Counted from the first letter of the stretch, positions 8,120-19,151 are shown. The stretch is 64,000 nt of DNA from Kiloniellaceae bacterium (GCA_021776195.1 JAJFGK010000162.1:160975-224974), one strand, 5' to 3'. Notes: generated by a model not told the origin, from the sequence alone. Translations and numbers: made by a program.

Positions 8120-9163
8120 ATGCGGGCGGCGCTTTACGACGTATTTCAAGGACCCATCGGGGTGGAACGGGTCGCCGACCCGACGCCGCCGCCCGACGGC
8201 GTCGTCCTCAAGGTCATGGCCAACGGTGTGTGCCGCAGCGACTGGCATGCCTGGATGGGCCACGATCCCGACATCAAGTCCCTGCCCCACGTCCCGGGGC
8301 ACGAGTGCGCCGGCCTGGTCGAGGCGGTGGGCGCCGAGGTCAAGCGCTGGCGGGTCGGCGACCGCGCCATTCTCCCGGTGGTCTCCGGCTGCGGGCACTG
8401 TGCCACCTGCCTCGCGGGCCAGCATCAGGTCTGCCCCGACCAGTTTCAGCCCGGCTTCACCGCCTGGGGCTCCTTTGCCGAGTATGTCTCGCTTTCCTAT
8501 GCGGACGCCAATCTGGTCGCCCTGCCCGAGACCCTGTCCTTTGCCGTGGGCGCCAGCCTCGGATGCCGTTTCACCACGGCCTGGCGGGTGATCGTCCAGC
8601 AGGGCCGGGTCACCCCGGGTCAGTGGGTCGCGATCTATGCCTGCGGCGGCGTCGGCCTTTCCGCCGTGATGATCGCCGCCGCCCTGGGCGCCCAGGTCAT
8701 CGCGGTCGACATCGATCCGGCCAAGCTGAACCTGGCCAAGGCCATCGGCGCCCACCACACCATCGACGGACGCGAGACCAACGACGTTCCAGCCGCGATC
8801 CGCGAGCTCACCGGTGGCGGCGTCGCGGTCTCGGTCGATGCCTTGGGGCAGCCGCAGCTTTGCCGCGATTCGATTCTGTCCTTGAAGCGCCAGGGGCGCC
8901 ACGTTCAGGTCGGCCTCCTGCTCGGCGGCGACAACGACCCGCCGCTGCCCATGGACCGTGTCATCGCCCAGGAGTTGGAGATTGTCGGCAGCCATGCCAT
9001 GGCGGGCCACAGCTTTGGCCCGCTGATGGCGCTGATCGAGGCCGGGGGTCTTGACCCGGAACGTCTGATCCACCGCCGGGTCTCGCTCGAGGAGGGGGCC
9101 AAAACCCTCGAGACCATGGGCGACTTCAGCGAACTCGGGGTCACCATGATCGAGGCCTTCTGA
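8120..9163 (+). CDS. Zinc-dependent alcohol dehydrogenase (MDR superfamily)
   Basis: The protein has 347 residues. The catalytic zinc ligands are Cys38 (GVCRSD) and His61/Glu62 (PGHE); the structural zinc cysteines are 91, 94, 97 and 105. A Rossmann motif (ACGGVGLSAV) near residue 175 binds NAD(P). It oxidises an alcohol or reduces an aldehyde of unknown identity. An AGGAGA ribosome site precedes the ATG. The gene ends at a strong bidirectional terminator. Confidence 0.93.
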   Translation: MRAALYDVFQGPIGVERVADPTPPPDGVVLKVMANGVCRSDWHAWMGHDPDIKSLPHVPGHECAGLVEAVGAEVKRWRVGDRAILPVVSGCGHCATCLAGQHQVCPDQFQPGFTAWGSFAEYVSLSYADANLVALPETLSFAVGASLGCRFTTAWRVIVQQGRVTPGQWVAIYACGGVGLSAVMIAAALGAQVIAVDIDPAKLNLAKAIGAHHTIDGRETNDVPAAIRELTGGGVAVSVDALGQPQLCRDSILSLKRQGRHVQVGLLLGGDNDPPLPMDRVIAQELEIVGSHAMAGHSFGPLMALIEAGGLDPERLIHRRVSLEEGAKTLETMGDFSELGVTMIEAF

Positions 9164-9191
9164 CCGCCTCGATCCGTTAGGTGCAAAAAGA

Positions 9192-9219
9192 AAACCCCCT
9201 CTCTTGCGAGAGGGGGTTT
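9192..9219. terminator. Bidirectional rho-independent terminator
   Basis: A perfect 12-bp stem (9192-9203 with 9208-9219) closes a TTGC loop, with an A-rich left flank and T-rich right arm. It lies between the convergent alcohol dehydrogenase and OmpA-like genes and can serve both. Confidence 0.93.
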
Positions 9220-9262
9220 CCAACGCGGTGTCTCTGCGACGCCGCGGTTTCTCGAACGGTCT

Positions 9263-10120
9263 TTAGAAGAGGGTCACCGTGGCGACACGGTTGCCCTGTT
9301 CCACCACGCCGTCCTCGGTGTTGACCAAGGGCTTGGTCTCACCGGCCGCTTCCGACGAGATCCGGCCGCGGGAGACGCCCGCGGAGATCAGCTCGCCAAT
9401 GACGGTATTGGTGCGGCGCTCGGAGAGTGCCTGGTTGTAGTCGAGCGCACCCGAGGTATCGGTGTGGCCGACGATGTGGATCGCCCGATCCGGGGCCGCC
9501 TTGGCTGCCTCGATGATGACGCTCATGACCGGTGCCTGATCGGTACGGACGCCAGAGTCATCGAAGTCGAAGTAGACCAGGAATTCGGCCGGCTCGGGTG
9601 CCGGTATCATGACCTTTTCAGGCTCCGGCTCCGGCTCGGTTGCGATGGCCTGTTGAACCGCGTTCAGCGCCGCCCAGAACTGGTCGCGGCAGCGCGCGAT
9701 GTCATCGGGCTGGAAATTCTCTTCCTGCTCCTGGAACCAGCAGTCCCACATGACCTGGGCCTTGGCGGCCGAGTCGGGCAGGGCCTGGCGGCCGCCCCCG
9801 TCGAGGGCTTCGGTGAGCAGCCGGCGTGCCTCCGCCAACTCGCCCACGGTTTCCGCCGGCAGATTGCGCGAGCTCATTTCGTCCGCCAGGACATTGCCGC
9901 CAGCGGCCGACGCAATAGCTTTGGCGCCGAAGTGGTCGGCATCGCCATAGTCGCCCTCTCGGAATTCGTCGCCGGCGATCTGTGTGTAGTAGTAGTGCAG
10001 TGAAGACGTGAAGGCATCGCCTGACGGCTTCATCATCTGGGCCTTCTCGTACTGCGTGCCGCAGCCGGTGAGAGCAAGGGCCATGAGCCCGGCCAGAATT
10101 GTAACGCCCCGGAATTTCAT
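9263..10120 (-). CDS. OmpA-family outer-membrane lipoprotein
   Basis: The protein has 285 residues. A short signal peptide ends in a lipobox (LALTGC) with Cys20 as the lipidated residue, so it is anchored in a membrane, probably the outer one. The C-terminal third (about 175-285) is an OmpA peptidoglycan-binding domain with VYFDFDDSGV, HIVGHTDTSG and NQALSERR. The middle part is helical and not recognised. A Glu-Pro-rich linker (about 160-172) separates the parts. It likely ties the outer membrane to peptidoglycan, as Pal does, although it is longer than Pal and no tol genes are near. Confidence 0.88.
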   Translation of the reverse strand: MKFRGVTILAGLMALALTGCGTQYEKAQMMKPSGDAFTSSLHYYYTQIAGDEFREGDYGDADHFGAKAIASAAGGNVLADEMSSRNLPAETVGELAEARRLLTEALDGGGRQALPDSAAKAQVMWDCWFQEQEENFQPDDIARCRDQFWAALNAVQQAIATEPEPEPEKVMIPAPEPAEFLVYFDFDDSGVRTDQAPVMSVIIEAAKAAPDRAIHIVGHTDTSGALDYNQALSERRTNTVIGELISAGVSRGRISSEAAGETKPLVNTEDGVVEQGNRVATVTLF

Positions 10121-10313
10121 TTCGCAGTTCCCCCGTTATACGGTTGTGCGATGAGACGGCGAGGCCTGGTCGGCCCCCCCGGCGGGAGTTTTCCCTGCGG
10201 CATTCTACGAATTCGAGCCACTCAATCAATGTAAACCGAACGAATTATCCCCCATTAAGTAGAAATACTTAGGAAGTTCGTGTTCCTCCAACGGCGTGGT
10301 AGTGGCAGCAGTA
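10121..10313. other. Intergenic region upstream of the OmpA-like gene
   Basis: These 193 bases separate the OmpA-like gene from the end of the lpxL-like gene on the same strand. They are AT-richer than the surroundings and contain a small perfect inverted repeat, AAGTA-GAAA-TACTT, at 10257-10270. On the minus strand a GGATAAT segment nearby could act as a -10 element. The OmpA gene therefore probably has its own promoter. Confidence 0.4.
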
Positions 10314-11264
10314 CTAACGTAAGCCTTCGCGTGTATCCGAACTCGGGGTTGAGCCGTTAAACGTCGCTTCGGGCCAGCGCCGATGGAGCCAGAGCCATTC
10401 CTCGGGTCGATCGCGAATCCAACTCTCCAGAATCTCGTTGAGGCGGGCGGTGATCAAGATCAGGTCGGCTTTCCGAGACCCGCTCGGTTCGATCTCCAGC
10501 GCCGGGTAGCAGGTCATGCGAAAACGAGCCGCGCCGAGCCGCTCGATACGGATCGGATAGATCGGGCAGCGAAAGCGGCGCGAGAGAATCGCGATCGCAG
10601 GCGTCGTCATGGCGGGCTTTCCGAAAAAGGGCACGGCGATCCCGTCGTTGATTTTCTGATCGATCAAGGCGCCGAAGACGCCTCCCGCCTTCAGCGCCTC
10701 GACGATGCGAAGACCGCTCTCGGGTCCCTTCGGGACGCGCTCGCCGCCCCAAACGCCGCGCAGCGACTCCAAGACGCGCCGCACCAGCGGATTGTTCGGT
10801 TCACGCACCACGCTGATCAGCTCGACGCCCTGCCGGTTGGCGATGGCCCCCATCACCTCCCAATTGGCGAAGTGGCCGGAAACGCCGATCCCCGGCGTGC
10901 CAGGATCGCGGATCGAATCCGCGCGCTCGAACCCGATCTCCTCGACCCGGCCGCTCGCCGGATCGGTGATCGCACGCAAATGCGCGTACTCGCCGGCGAC
11001 CCGACCCAGATTGTCCCACATGCCAAGCAGGATACGTTCGATCTCCGCGGTGTCCCTCTCCGGAAGGGCGAAGCGGAGATGGCGCCTGGCCCGCCGGCTG
11101 ATGCCCAGCCGCGGCCCCAGGCGGCGGCCCAGCCAGGCGCCGAAATTGGAGGCGGTCTCCACCGGAAGGGCACGGAAGATCGAGAGGCCGAGATAGAGCC
11201 CCGCGGCCTCGAGGGGGTAACGCAGGGTGCGCTTGAGGAACGGCTGGCGACGTTTTGTCCTCAT
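10314..11264 (-). CDS. LpxL/HtrB-like lipid A acyltransferase
   Basis: The protein has 316 residues of the lysophospholipid-acyltransferase fold. The catalytic HxxxxE dyad is His131/Glu136 in GHFANWE. An N-terminal hydrophobic segment anchors it to the inner membrane. It transfers a secondary acyl chain to lipid A. Its ATG overlaps the lpxK stop (ATGA at 11264-11261), so translation is coupled. The chain specificity (LpxL or LpxM) is not certain. Confidence 0.9.
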   Translation of the reverse strand: MRTKRRQPFLKRTLRYPLEAAGLYLGLSIFRALPVETASNFGAWLGRRLGPRLGISRRARRHLRFALPERDTAEIERILLGMWDNLGRVAGEYAHLRAITDPASGRVEEIGFERADSIRDPGTPGIGVSGHFANWEVMGAIANRQGVELISVVREPNNPLVRRVLESLRGVWGGERVPKGPESGLRIVEALKAGGVFGALIDQKINDGIAVPFFGKPAMTTPAIAILSRRFRCPIYPIRIERLGAARFRMTCYPALEIEPSGSRKADLILITARLNEILESWIRDRPEEWLWLHRRWPEATFNGSTPSSDTREGLR

Positions 11265-12244
11265 GCGCGGGACCCCAGGATCAACCGGTCATGCAAGAAC
11301 GCCAGGGTCTCGGCTTCGTTCTCCCAGGCCACCTCCACCGGCAGGACGGTCACGGCGCCGCGCAGGTCGTGGGGAAGCCGCACAAGGTCCTTTTCCGTTG
11401 TCACCGCCCGGAGGCCGCGCTGCTCGGCCTCCCGCAGAAGCGCCGCCAGCTCGGCGCGGCTGTAGGGATGGTGGTCGGCAAAGGCGTGCTCCACCGAGAT
11501 CGTCGCGCCGGCCTGCCGCAGGGTCGCGAAGAACTTCTGCGGCCGGCCGATGCCGGCGAAGGCCAGGACCGCTTGACCGGCCAGGTCCGGCGCGGTCGGC
11601 CCCGGCAGCAGTCGGGCCGCCAGGACCGGGATCCGCCGGTCCAGGCGATCCAGCAAGCCGTGACGGTCTTCGCCCAGCAGAACCACGGCCTGGGCCCGGG
11701 CGAGGGCGTCATCGAGACCTTCGCGTAACGGTCCGGCCGGGATCAGCCGGCCGTTGCCCAGGCCATAGTCGCCGTCGATGACCAGAAGGGAGATGTCCTT
11801 GTGCAAAGCCGGGTCCTGAAATCCGTCATCGAGCAGCAGCAGACCGGCGCCGCCGGCGACCGCCAAAGCCGCGCCCGCGGCCCGGTCGGCCGCGACCCAG
11901 GTCGGCGCGTTGGCAGCCAGCAGCAGGGCCTCGTCGCCAACCAGCCCGGCGTCGTGAACCGCGGGATCCACGCGCAGTGGCGCCTTGTTGGCGCCGCCAT
12001 AACCACGGGTCAGTACCTGCGGCCGGTCGCCGCCCCTGGCCAGCAGGCCGACCAGGGACAGAACCACCGGCGTCTTGCCGGCACCGCCCGCGACCAGATT
12101 GCCAACGCAGATCACCGGGATCGGCGCCCGGTAGCGCGCCGGCCTGGCGGCGCGCCGGCGGCTGGCGAGACCCCAGACCGCCGCCGCGGGGGCGAGCAGG
12201 CGGGCCTGCCATCCGGTCTCGCGCCAGAAATCAGGCGCGCGCAT
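11261..12244 (-). CDS. lpxK: Tetraacyldisaccharide 4'-kinase
   Basis: The protein has 327 residues. LpxK phosphorylates the 4' position of the lipid A disaccharide at the inner membrane. The P-loop is GNLVAGGAGKT (about 48-58), and the LpxK-specific blocks LTRGYGG and LLLDDGFQD follow. The start at 12242-12244 (MRAPDFW) matches the family; an upstream in-frame extension is basic and rejected. It overlaps the DUF374 gene end by 14 bases. Confidence 0.95.
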   Translation of the reverse strand: MRAPDFWRETGWQARLLAPAAAVWGLASRRRAARPARYRAPIPVICVGNLVAGGAGKTPVVLSLVGLLARGGDRPQVLTRGYGGANKAPLRVDPAVHDAGLVGDEALLLAANAPTWVAADRAAGAALAVAGGAGLLLLDDGFQDPALHKDISLLVIDGDYGLGNGRLIPAGPLREGLDDALARAQAVVLLGEDRHGLLDRLDRRIPVLAARLLPGPTAPDLAGQAVLAFAGIGRPQKFFATLRQAGATISVEHAFADHHPYSRAELAALLREAEQRGLRAVTTEKDLVRLPHDLRGAVTVLPVEVAWENEAETLAFLHDRLILGSRA

Positions 12245-12950
12245 CGCACGCTTCCTTCGCCGCCGGTTCGATGGGGACCCGGCCGCAACGCCGTTCGGCA
12301 TCGGCGGTAAGGCGGTTCATCGCGGACTCGACCGCGCCACGGGCCTGTTCCAGATCCGCCGCCGACGCCTCGCGCGGGACCAGGATCGGGTCGCCGAGCA
12401 GGATCACGCCGCGGCCGAAGGGATAGGGCAGCCAGAAACAGTCCCAGGATCCCAGAGCCCGGCCGCGGCTGGTCGCGGCGCCCAGAGGCACGATCGGGGC
12501 GCGGGACAGTTGGGCCGTCTTGACCGCGCCCGCCTTGGCCCGCATGCGCGGCCCCCGTGGACCGTCCGGTGTGATCACGACGATACCGCTGTCACCCAGG
12601 ATACGGGTCATTTGACGCAGGGCCGAGACGCCGCCACGCCGCGAGGAGCCGGCCACCGTCTCCATTCCCAGCCGCTTCATGCCGCCGGAGATCAAGAGAC
12701 CGTCGCGGTGACTCGAAATCAGGATATGTACCGGTCTGTCGGGCGGCTTGATCGGCATGGTCAGCAGCATGCGGCCGTGCCACAGGCAGGCGATGACCGG
12801 GCCGCCTCCCTCGGTTACGGCCTTTGCCGCGGGACTCGGCTCGACCGTCCAGCGGGTCGTGCGCCAGACCAACCGGACGTAAAGCGCGACCAAGCGTCCC
12901 GACAGCCGCTGTGCCCAGGGGTTCTTGAGAAACGCTTTGGCGGGTCGCAC
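12231..12950 (-). CDS. DUF374-family lysophospholipid acyltransferase
   Basis: The protein has 239 residues from a GTG start. CLWHGRMLL (His58), ISSHRDGLL (81-84 HRDG) and ITPDGPRGPR are the DUF374 motifs. In alphaproteobacteria this gene normally stands before kdtA and lpxK; it is thought to act on lipid A or Kdo-lipid acylation, though the reaction is not firmly set. Here kdtA is missing and DUF374 runs straight into lpxK. Confidence 0.88.
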   Translation of the reverse strand: MRPAKAFLKNPWAQRLSGRLVALYVRLVWRTTRWTVEPSPAAKAVTEGGGPVIACLWHGRMLLTMPIKPPDRPVHILISSHRDGLLISGGMKRLGMETVAGSSRRGGVSALRQMTRILGDSGIVVITPDGPRGPRMRAKAGAVKTAQLSRAPIVPLGAATSRGRALGSWDCFWLPYPFGRGVILLGDPILVPREASAADLEQARGAVESAMNRLTADAERRCGRVPIEPAAKEACDARA

Positions 12951-12980
12951 CGGTCCGAATCGCTCTGGTCAGGTCGCCGG

Positions 12981-14888
<1,908 letters not shown>

Positions 14889-15034
14889 AATCGTCCGCTC
14901 GCGCTAAGGGGGCGCTCCCGGCCCCGAATCGGGCCGGACAGTAGCACAGGCCTGGCGCGCTTGACCACTTGGCCCCTGTGCTCTCGACCCCTGGAACGCT
15001 TGACCGGGCTCGCCTCCTTGGGCTTGAAGGGAGC

Positions 15035-16000
15035 ATGAGCGAGACGGGGGCGGTCGAGACAGGACTGGACCGGCGGGCGCGGCGGCGGTTGCTGGTCATT
15101 CTCAATCCCGCGGCCGGCACCGCCCGGCGGCGGCGTTTGACCGCTGTGGTCGATTCGCTGGAAGGGCTCGGCTGCCAGGTCGAACTGCGCGAGACCGCGG
15201 GCCCGGGCGATGCCCGGCGCCTGGCCCGCGAGGCCGAGCCGGGCGCCTTCGATGTGATCGTCGCGGCGGGCGGCGACGGCACCATCGCCGAGGTCCTGGA
15301 CGGATTGGCGCTGGGCGAAGAGGGTCGCGGCGCTGGGTTGTCCGGTGGTGCGGCTCCGGCGCTGGGGATCATCCCGCTTGGCACGGCCAACGTGCTGGCC
15401 GCGGAACTGGCTTTGCCGTCCGATCCCTTGACCTTGTCGCGCTATCTCGCCCTGGGGCCGCTGCGGCGGGTGCGCTTCGGCCGGCTGATCGGCGGTGCCT
15501 ATTTCGGCGCCATGGTGGGCGCCGGTTTCGATGCCTTCGTGGTGGCCGGCGTCAATCTCAAGGTCAAGCGCTGGGTCGGCAAGGCGGCTTATGGTCTGAC
15601 GGCACTGGCGATCTGGTTTCGTCCCCTGCCGGTGCTGCAGGTGACGGTCGATGGCCAGGCCCACCGGGCGGCGGCGGTGATCGTCTCCAAGGGGCGCTTC
15701 TACGCCGGCCGCTTCCTGGTGGCCCCGGACGCGCGGCTCGACGACGGCTGCCTGCATAGCTGTCTGTTTCAATCCGGCGGCCCCTTGCGGCGTTTGGTCT
15801 ATGGCTTGGCCATGGCCTTCGGCAGGTTGCCGTCGCTCGGCGACTATCGGGTGATACCGGGCCGGCGGGTGACCATCGAAGCTGTCGGGGCGGGGCCGCC
15901 CGAGGCCCCCCTGCAGGGCGACGGCGACATCATCGCCGCGCTGCCGGTCGAGATTGTCTTGGGCGATGCCTCTGTTCCGCTGGTCTTTCCGCCCGGCTGA
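15035..16000 (+). CDS. Diacylglycerol-kinase-family lipid kinase (YegS/DagK type)
   Basis: The protein has 321 residues. The catalytic glycine-rich loop GGDGT is at 79-83, with NPAAG at 24-28 and LGTANVLA further on. The C-terminal beta domain ends with a PLQGDGD motif. Family members phosphorylate diacylglycerol, sphingosine or related lipids. The ATG at 15035 has an AAGGGAG ribosome site. It is divergent from the lipid A cluster, which fits a membrane lipid role. The lipid substrate is not known. Confidence 0.88.
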   Translation: MSETGAVETGLDRRARRRLLVILNPAAGTARRRRLTAVVDSLEGLGCQVELRETAGPGDARRLAREAEPGAFDVIVAAGGDGTIAEVLDGLALGEEGRGAGLSGGAAPALGIIPLGTANVLAAELALPSDPLTLSRYLALGPLRRVRFGRLIGGAYFGAMVGAGFDAFVVAGVNLKVKRWVGKAAYGLTALAIWFRPLPVLQVTVDGQAHRAAAVIVSKGRFYAGRFLVAPDARLDDGCLHSCLFQSGGPLRRLVYGLAMAFGRLPSLGDYRVIPGRRVTIEAVGAGPPEAPLQGDGDIIAALPVEIVLGDASVPLVFPPG

Positions 16001-16022
16001 CCGGAACGGGCCGGGCGCGCGG

Positions 16023-17360
16023 CTACATGCCGGCAATCGTCATGCCATCGATCCGCAGGGTCGGCGCGTTGGTGCCGAAGCGGAACTCCAGATCGCTGGC
16101 CGGCGTCATCTCGCGGTACATGTCGATCAGGTTTCCGGCGACGGTCGCTTCGCCGACCGGATGGGTCAACTGGCCCTTCTCGATCCAAAAGCCGCCGGCG
16201 CCGCGGCTATAGTCGCCGGTCACCGGGCTGACGCCCATACCCATCATCTCGGTGACGTAGAGACCACGCTCGACTCCGGCAATCATGTCTTCGGGACTGA
16301 CCTTGCCGGCCTCCAGATAAAGGTTGCTGGTGCCGGGGCTCGGTGGCCCGCCGGTGCCGCGCGCCGCGTGGCCGGTGGTGGTCATCCCCAACTGCCGCGC
16401 CGAGGCGAGATCGAGCAGCCAGGTCGTCAAGCGGCCGTCCTCGACCAAGGCCTGGCGCCGGTTCGCCACGCCCTCGCCGTCGAATGGTTTCGAGCGCAGG
16501 CCGCGCGGGCGATGGGGGTCGTCGACGATGGTGATGCCCGCGGCGAAGACTGCTTCGCCCAGCTTTTCCTTCAGGAAAGAAGTGCCGCGGGCCACCGCCG
16601 GCCCCGAGATCGCGCCGGCGAAGTGGCCGAGCAGACTGCTGGCCACCCTGGGCTCGAAGATCACCGGCAGGCTGGCCGTTTCGGGCTTGCGCGGGTTCAT
16701 CCGCGCCACCGCCCTTTCGCCCGCGCGCCGTCCGACAGCGGCCGGGTCGTCCAGGTCGGCGCCGTGCACCTTCGATGAAAAATCGTAGTCCCGCTGCATA
16801 TCCAGGCCTTCGCCGGCCAGAACGGCGACGCCCAGCCCATGGCCGCTGCGCGCGTAGCTGCCGAAAAAGCCGTTTGAGGTGGCCAGGGACACGCCGCTGC
16901 GCGACCAACCGGCCTCGGCGCCCTCGGAATTGGTCACGCCGGCGACCGCGCGGGCGGCCTCTTCGCAAGCCCTGGCCCGCTCGATCAGCGTCGCCTCGGC
17001 GGGCTCGTCCGGATCGCAAAGGTCGAGATCGGGAAAATCGGTCGCCAGGTCCTCGCGCGGGGCCAGGCCGCAGTATGGGTCTTCCGGCACCGCCTTGACC
17101 ATGGCCAGCGCGCGTTCGACCAGTTCGTCGAGGGCCGCGGTGGAAAAATCCGTCGAAGACACCGAGGCTTGCTTTTGTCCGAGCATGACCCGCAGACCCA
17201 GATCCTGGCTCTCCTCGCGCTCCAGCCGCTCAGTCCGGCCAAGGCGCTGGGCGTGGGACAGGGCCACGGATTCGACCAGCAGGGCATCGGCGCCGTCGGC
17301 GCCCGCGCGTTTGGCCTTGTCGATCAGCAGCTCCAGAAGGTCGCGGGTTTCGTCGCTCAT
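16023..17360 (-). CDS. pmbA: TldE/PmbA-family metalloprotease subunit
   Basis: The protein has 445 residues, the usual PmbA (TldE) length. Family blocks seen include LGLRVMLGQKQASVSSTD, SLPVIFEP, GEGVANRR and GVSPVTGDYSRGAGGFWIE. TldE pairs with TldD, which carries the zinc HExxxH site; no such motif is present here, as expected for TldE. The complex processes peptides such as microcin B17 and degrades CcdA. tldD is not in the window. It is 36 bases downstream of the PEP-mutase-family gene on the same strand. Confidence 0.93.
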   Translation of the reverse strand: MSDETRDLLELLIDKAKRAGADGADALLVESVALSHAQRLGRTERLEREESQDLGLRVMLGQKQASVSSTDFSTAALDELVERALAMVKAVPEDPYCGLAPREDLATDFPDLDLCDPDEPAEATLIERARACEEAARAVAGVTNSEGAEAGWSRSGVSLATSNGFFGSYARSGHGLGVAVLAGEGLDMQRDYDFSSKVHGADLDDPAAVGRRAGERAVARMNPRKPETASLPVIFEPRVASSLLGHFAGAISGPAVARGTSFLKEKLGEAVFAAGITIVDDPHRPRGLRSKPFDGEGVANRRQALVEDGRLTTWLLDLASARQLGMTTTGHAARGTGGPPSPGTSNLYLEAGKVSPEDMIAGVERGLYVTEMMGMGVSPVTGDYSRGAGGFWIEKGQLTHPVGEATVAGNLIDMYREMTPASDLEFRFGTNAPTLRIDGMTIAGM

Positions 17361-17396
17361 GCAGGTCCTCGCGGCGGCCCCAAGTGGGGTTCATTG

Positions 17397-18221
17397 TCAC
17401 GGTTTGAGGAGCGCGCTGATGTCCCTGAAGGAGGCCCCCCGGCTGGCGAAGGCGAAAGTGCCTGCTTCGTGCATTTCCCGCAAGCCTTCGATCAGGGCGC
17501 CGGCCGCCACCCGGTAGAGGGTCGAGCCGAGGCTGACCCGCTTGACCCCGGCCTCGGTCAGCTCGCCGAGCTGGAGGGCGGCGCCGCCTTCCCCCACCAC
17601 CACGTTGACCGGCCGGCTCAGGGCGGCGGTCACCGCGGCGATGGCTTCGAGATCGGGCAGGCCCGGCGCATAGAGCACATCGGCGCCGGCCGCCTCGAAG
17701 GCCTGCAGGCGGGCGATCGTGTCATCCAGGTCATGGCGGCCATGCAGGAAGTTCTCGGCCCGGGCGGTCAGGGTGAAGGGGAAGGGCTGGGCCCGCGCCG
17801 CCTCGACCGCGGCCGCGACCCGCTCGATGGCCAGGGCCTTGTCATAGATCGGCGCCGCGCGGTCGCCCGAGGCATCCTCCACCGAACAGCCCACCAACCC
17901 GGTTTGCGCGGCCAGACCGATGCAGTCGGCCACGCCGGCGGGATCGTCGGCAAAACAGTTCTCCAGGTCGGCCGAGACCGGCAGATCGCAGGCCTCGACG
18001 ATATCGCGCGAGTGGTCCAGCGCCTCCTGGCGGGTCAAGCTGCCGTCGCGGCGCCCCAGGGCGAAGGCGGCACCGGCACTGGTCGTGGCCAGGGCCTCGA
18101 AGCCCATGGCGGCGGCGATCCGGGCCGTGCCCCGGTCCCAGGGGTTGGGAATGATGAAGGCGCCTGGCCGGTGATGGAGGGCCTGGAACCGGACGGCTTT
18201 TTCGCTCTGCGTGCTGCTCAT
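17397..18221 (-). CDS. Isocitrate lyase/PEP mutase-family enzyme
   Basis: This 274-residue TIM-barrel protein starts with NPWDRGTARI and carries SADLENCFADDP, SVEDASGD and TARAENFLHG, the metal and phosphoryl-type ligands of the superfamily. These proteins cleave or form C-C bonds next to a carboxylate (methylisocitrate, oxaloacetate, dimethylmalate). The specific substrate is unclear, and the KKCGH loop of true lyases is absent. It is divergent from the WYL regulator; the 52-bp palindrome lies between the two starts. Confidence 0.85.
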   Translation of the reverse strand: MSSTQSEKAVRFQALHHRPGAFIIPNPWDRGTARIAAAMGFEALATTSAGAAFALGRRDGSLTRQEALDHSRDIVEACDLPVSADLENCFADDPAGVADCIGLAAQTGLVGCSVEDASGDRAAPIYDKALAIERVAAAVEAARAQPFPFTLTARAENFLHGRHDLDDTIARLQAFEAAGADVLYAPGLPDLEAIAAVTAALSRPVNVVVGEGGAALQLGELTEAGVKRVSLGSTLYRVAAGALIEGLREMHEAGTFAFASRGASFRDISALLKP

Positions 18222-18280
18222 GACAGGGGGTCCTTCATGCGATAATGGCGGTTTGTGAAGCTGGGCCTTCGGGTCGTTTC

Positions 18281-18306
18281 CCAGGAAGCGGCTCCAGGAA
18301 GCGGCC
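18281..18306. repeat. 13-bp tandem duplication in the divergent promoter region
   Basis: CCAGGAAGCGGCT at 18281-18293 is followed directly by CCAGGAAGCGGCC at 18294-18306, with one mismatch at the last base. It lies 10 bases left of the 52-bp palindrome. Confidence 0.8.
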
Positions 18307-18315
18307 GCGGATTGA

Positions 18316-18367
18316 ACCCTACTGCAACCCTCCTGACAGTATACTGTCAGGAGGGTTGCAGTAGGGT
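18316..18367. promoter_or_regulatory. Perfect 52-bp palindrome, probable operator of the WYL regulator
   Basis: Bases 18316-18341 are exactly mirrored by 18342-18367 (26 bp per arm, no spacer). The core is CTGACAGTATACTGTCAG, flanked by GGAGGGTTGCAGTAGGGT outward. It lies 24 bases before the regulator's ATG and about 95 bases before the divergent PEP-mutase-family start. CTGACAG/CTGTCAG is a plausible site for a YafY-type dimer, so autoregulation is inferred. In RNA the same sequence would form a very stable hairpin. Confidence 0.8.
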
Positions 18368-18390
18368 GGCGTCATTGGAGGAGAGCGATC

Positions 18391-19068
18391 ATGCGACGGG
18401 CCGACCGGCTGTTCGAGATAATTCAGATTTTGCGGCGCCGCAAGATCGTGCGCGCGAGCGACCTGGCCGAGGCGCTGGAGGTCTCGGAGCGGACGGTCTA
18501 CCGCGACATCAAGGATCTCGCCGCCAATGGCGTGCCGATCGACGGCGAGGCCGGGGTCGGCTACATCCTGCGCTCGGGCTACGACCTGCCGCCGCTGATG
18601 TTCAACGAACAGGAGATCGAGGCCCTGGTCCTGGGCGCGCGGATCGTCGAGACCTGGACCGACCCGGCCCTGGCCGAAGCCGCCAACAACGTCGTCGCCA
18701 AGGTAGAAGCCGTTATTCCTGAAAGGCTTAGACAGCATTTGCGCTCCAGCACCCTGCTCGCGCCGGCCAATCACAAGGCACCGCCGATCAGCATCGATCT
18801 GGCCGAGGTTCGCCATGCCCTGCGCCATTTCAAGAAGCTTCACCTGAACTACCAGGATGCCGCCGGCCTGGCGACCGAGCGCGACGTCCGGCCGTTGGCC
18901 CTGTCGTTCTTCGGGCCGGTCTGGCTGCTCGCCGCCTGGTGCGAACTGCGCGAGGACTTTCGCAGCTTCCGTCTTGACCGAATCGAGACCTTGGAACGGC
19001 TCGATGCGGGCTTCAAGCCGGAGCGGGGCAAGACCCTGCAGGATTATCTCATGAAGGAAGACCGCTGA
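18391..19068 (+). CDS. YafY-type HTH/WYL-domain transcriptional regulator
   Basis: The protein has 225 residues. An N-terminal winged helix (1-55; DLAEALEVSERTVYRDIKDL) precedes a WYL-type domain whose motif appears as VWLLAAWC, followed by FRSFRLDRI. WYL domains bind a ligand, often a nucleotide, that controls DNA binding. The ribosome site is GGAGGAGA. A large palindrome lies just upstream and a related site precedes the next gene, so it likely regulates itself, the DUF6058 gene and perhaps the divergent enzyme. Confidence 0.93.
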   Translation: MRRADRLFEIIQILRRRKIVRASDLAEALEVSERTVYRDIKDLAANGVPIDGEAGVGYILRSGYDLPPLMFNEQEIEALVLGARIVETWTDPALAEAANNVVAKVEAVIPERLRQHLRSSTLLAPANHKAPPISIDLAEVRHALRHFKKLHLNYQDAAGLATERDVRPLALSFFGPVWLLAAWCELREDFRSFRLDRIETLERLDAGFKPERGKTLQDYLMKEDR

Positions 19069-19075
19069 CCTCCGT

Positions 19076-19099
19076 CTCCTGACAGACCGTTGGCAGGAG
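19076..19099. promoter_or_regulatory. Second, imperfect copy of the WYL operator
   Basis: CTCCTGACA (19076-19084) and TGGCAGGAG (19091-19099) pair with one mismatch over a 6-base centre. The following bases (CAGGGGCTAGGGTGG) also resemble the right flank of the 18316-18367 palindrome. It sits between the WYL regulator and the DUF6058 gene. Confidence 0.65.
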
Positions 19100-19151
19100 G
19101 CAGGGGCTAGGGTGGGTCTTGCGGCACATTACTGGCGGAAAGGAAGCGATC

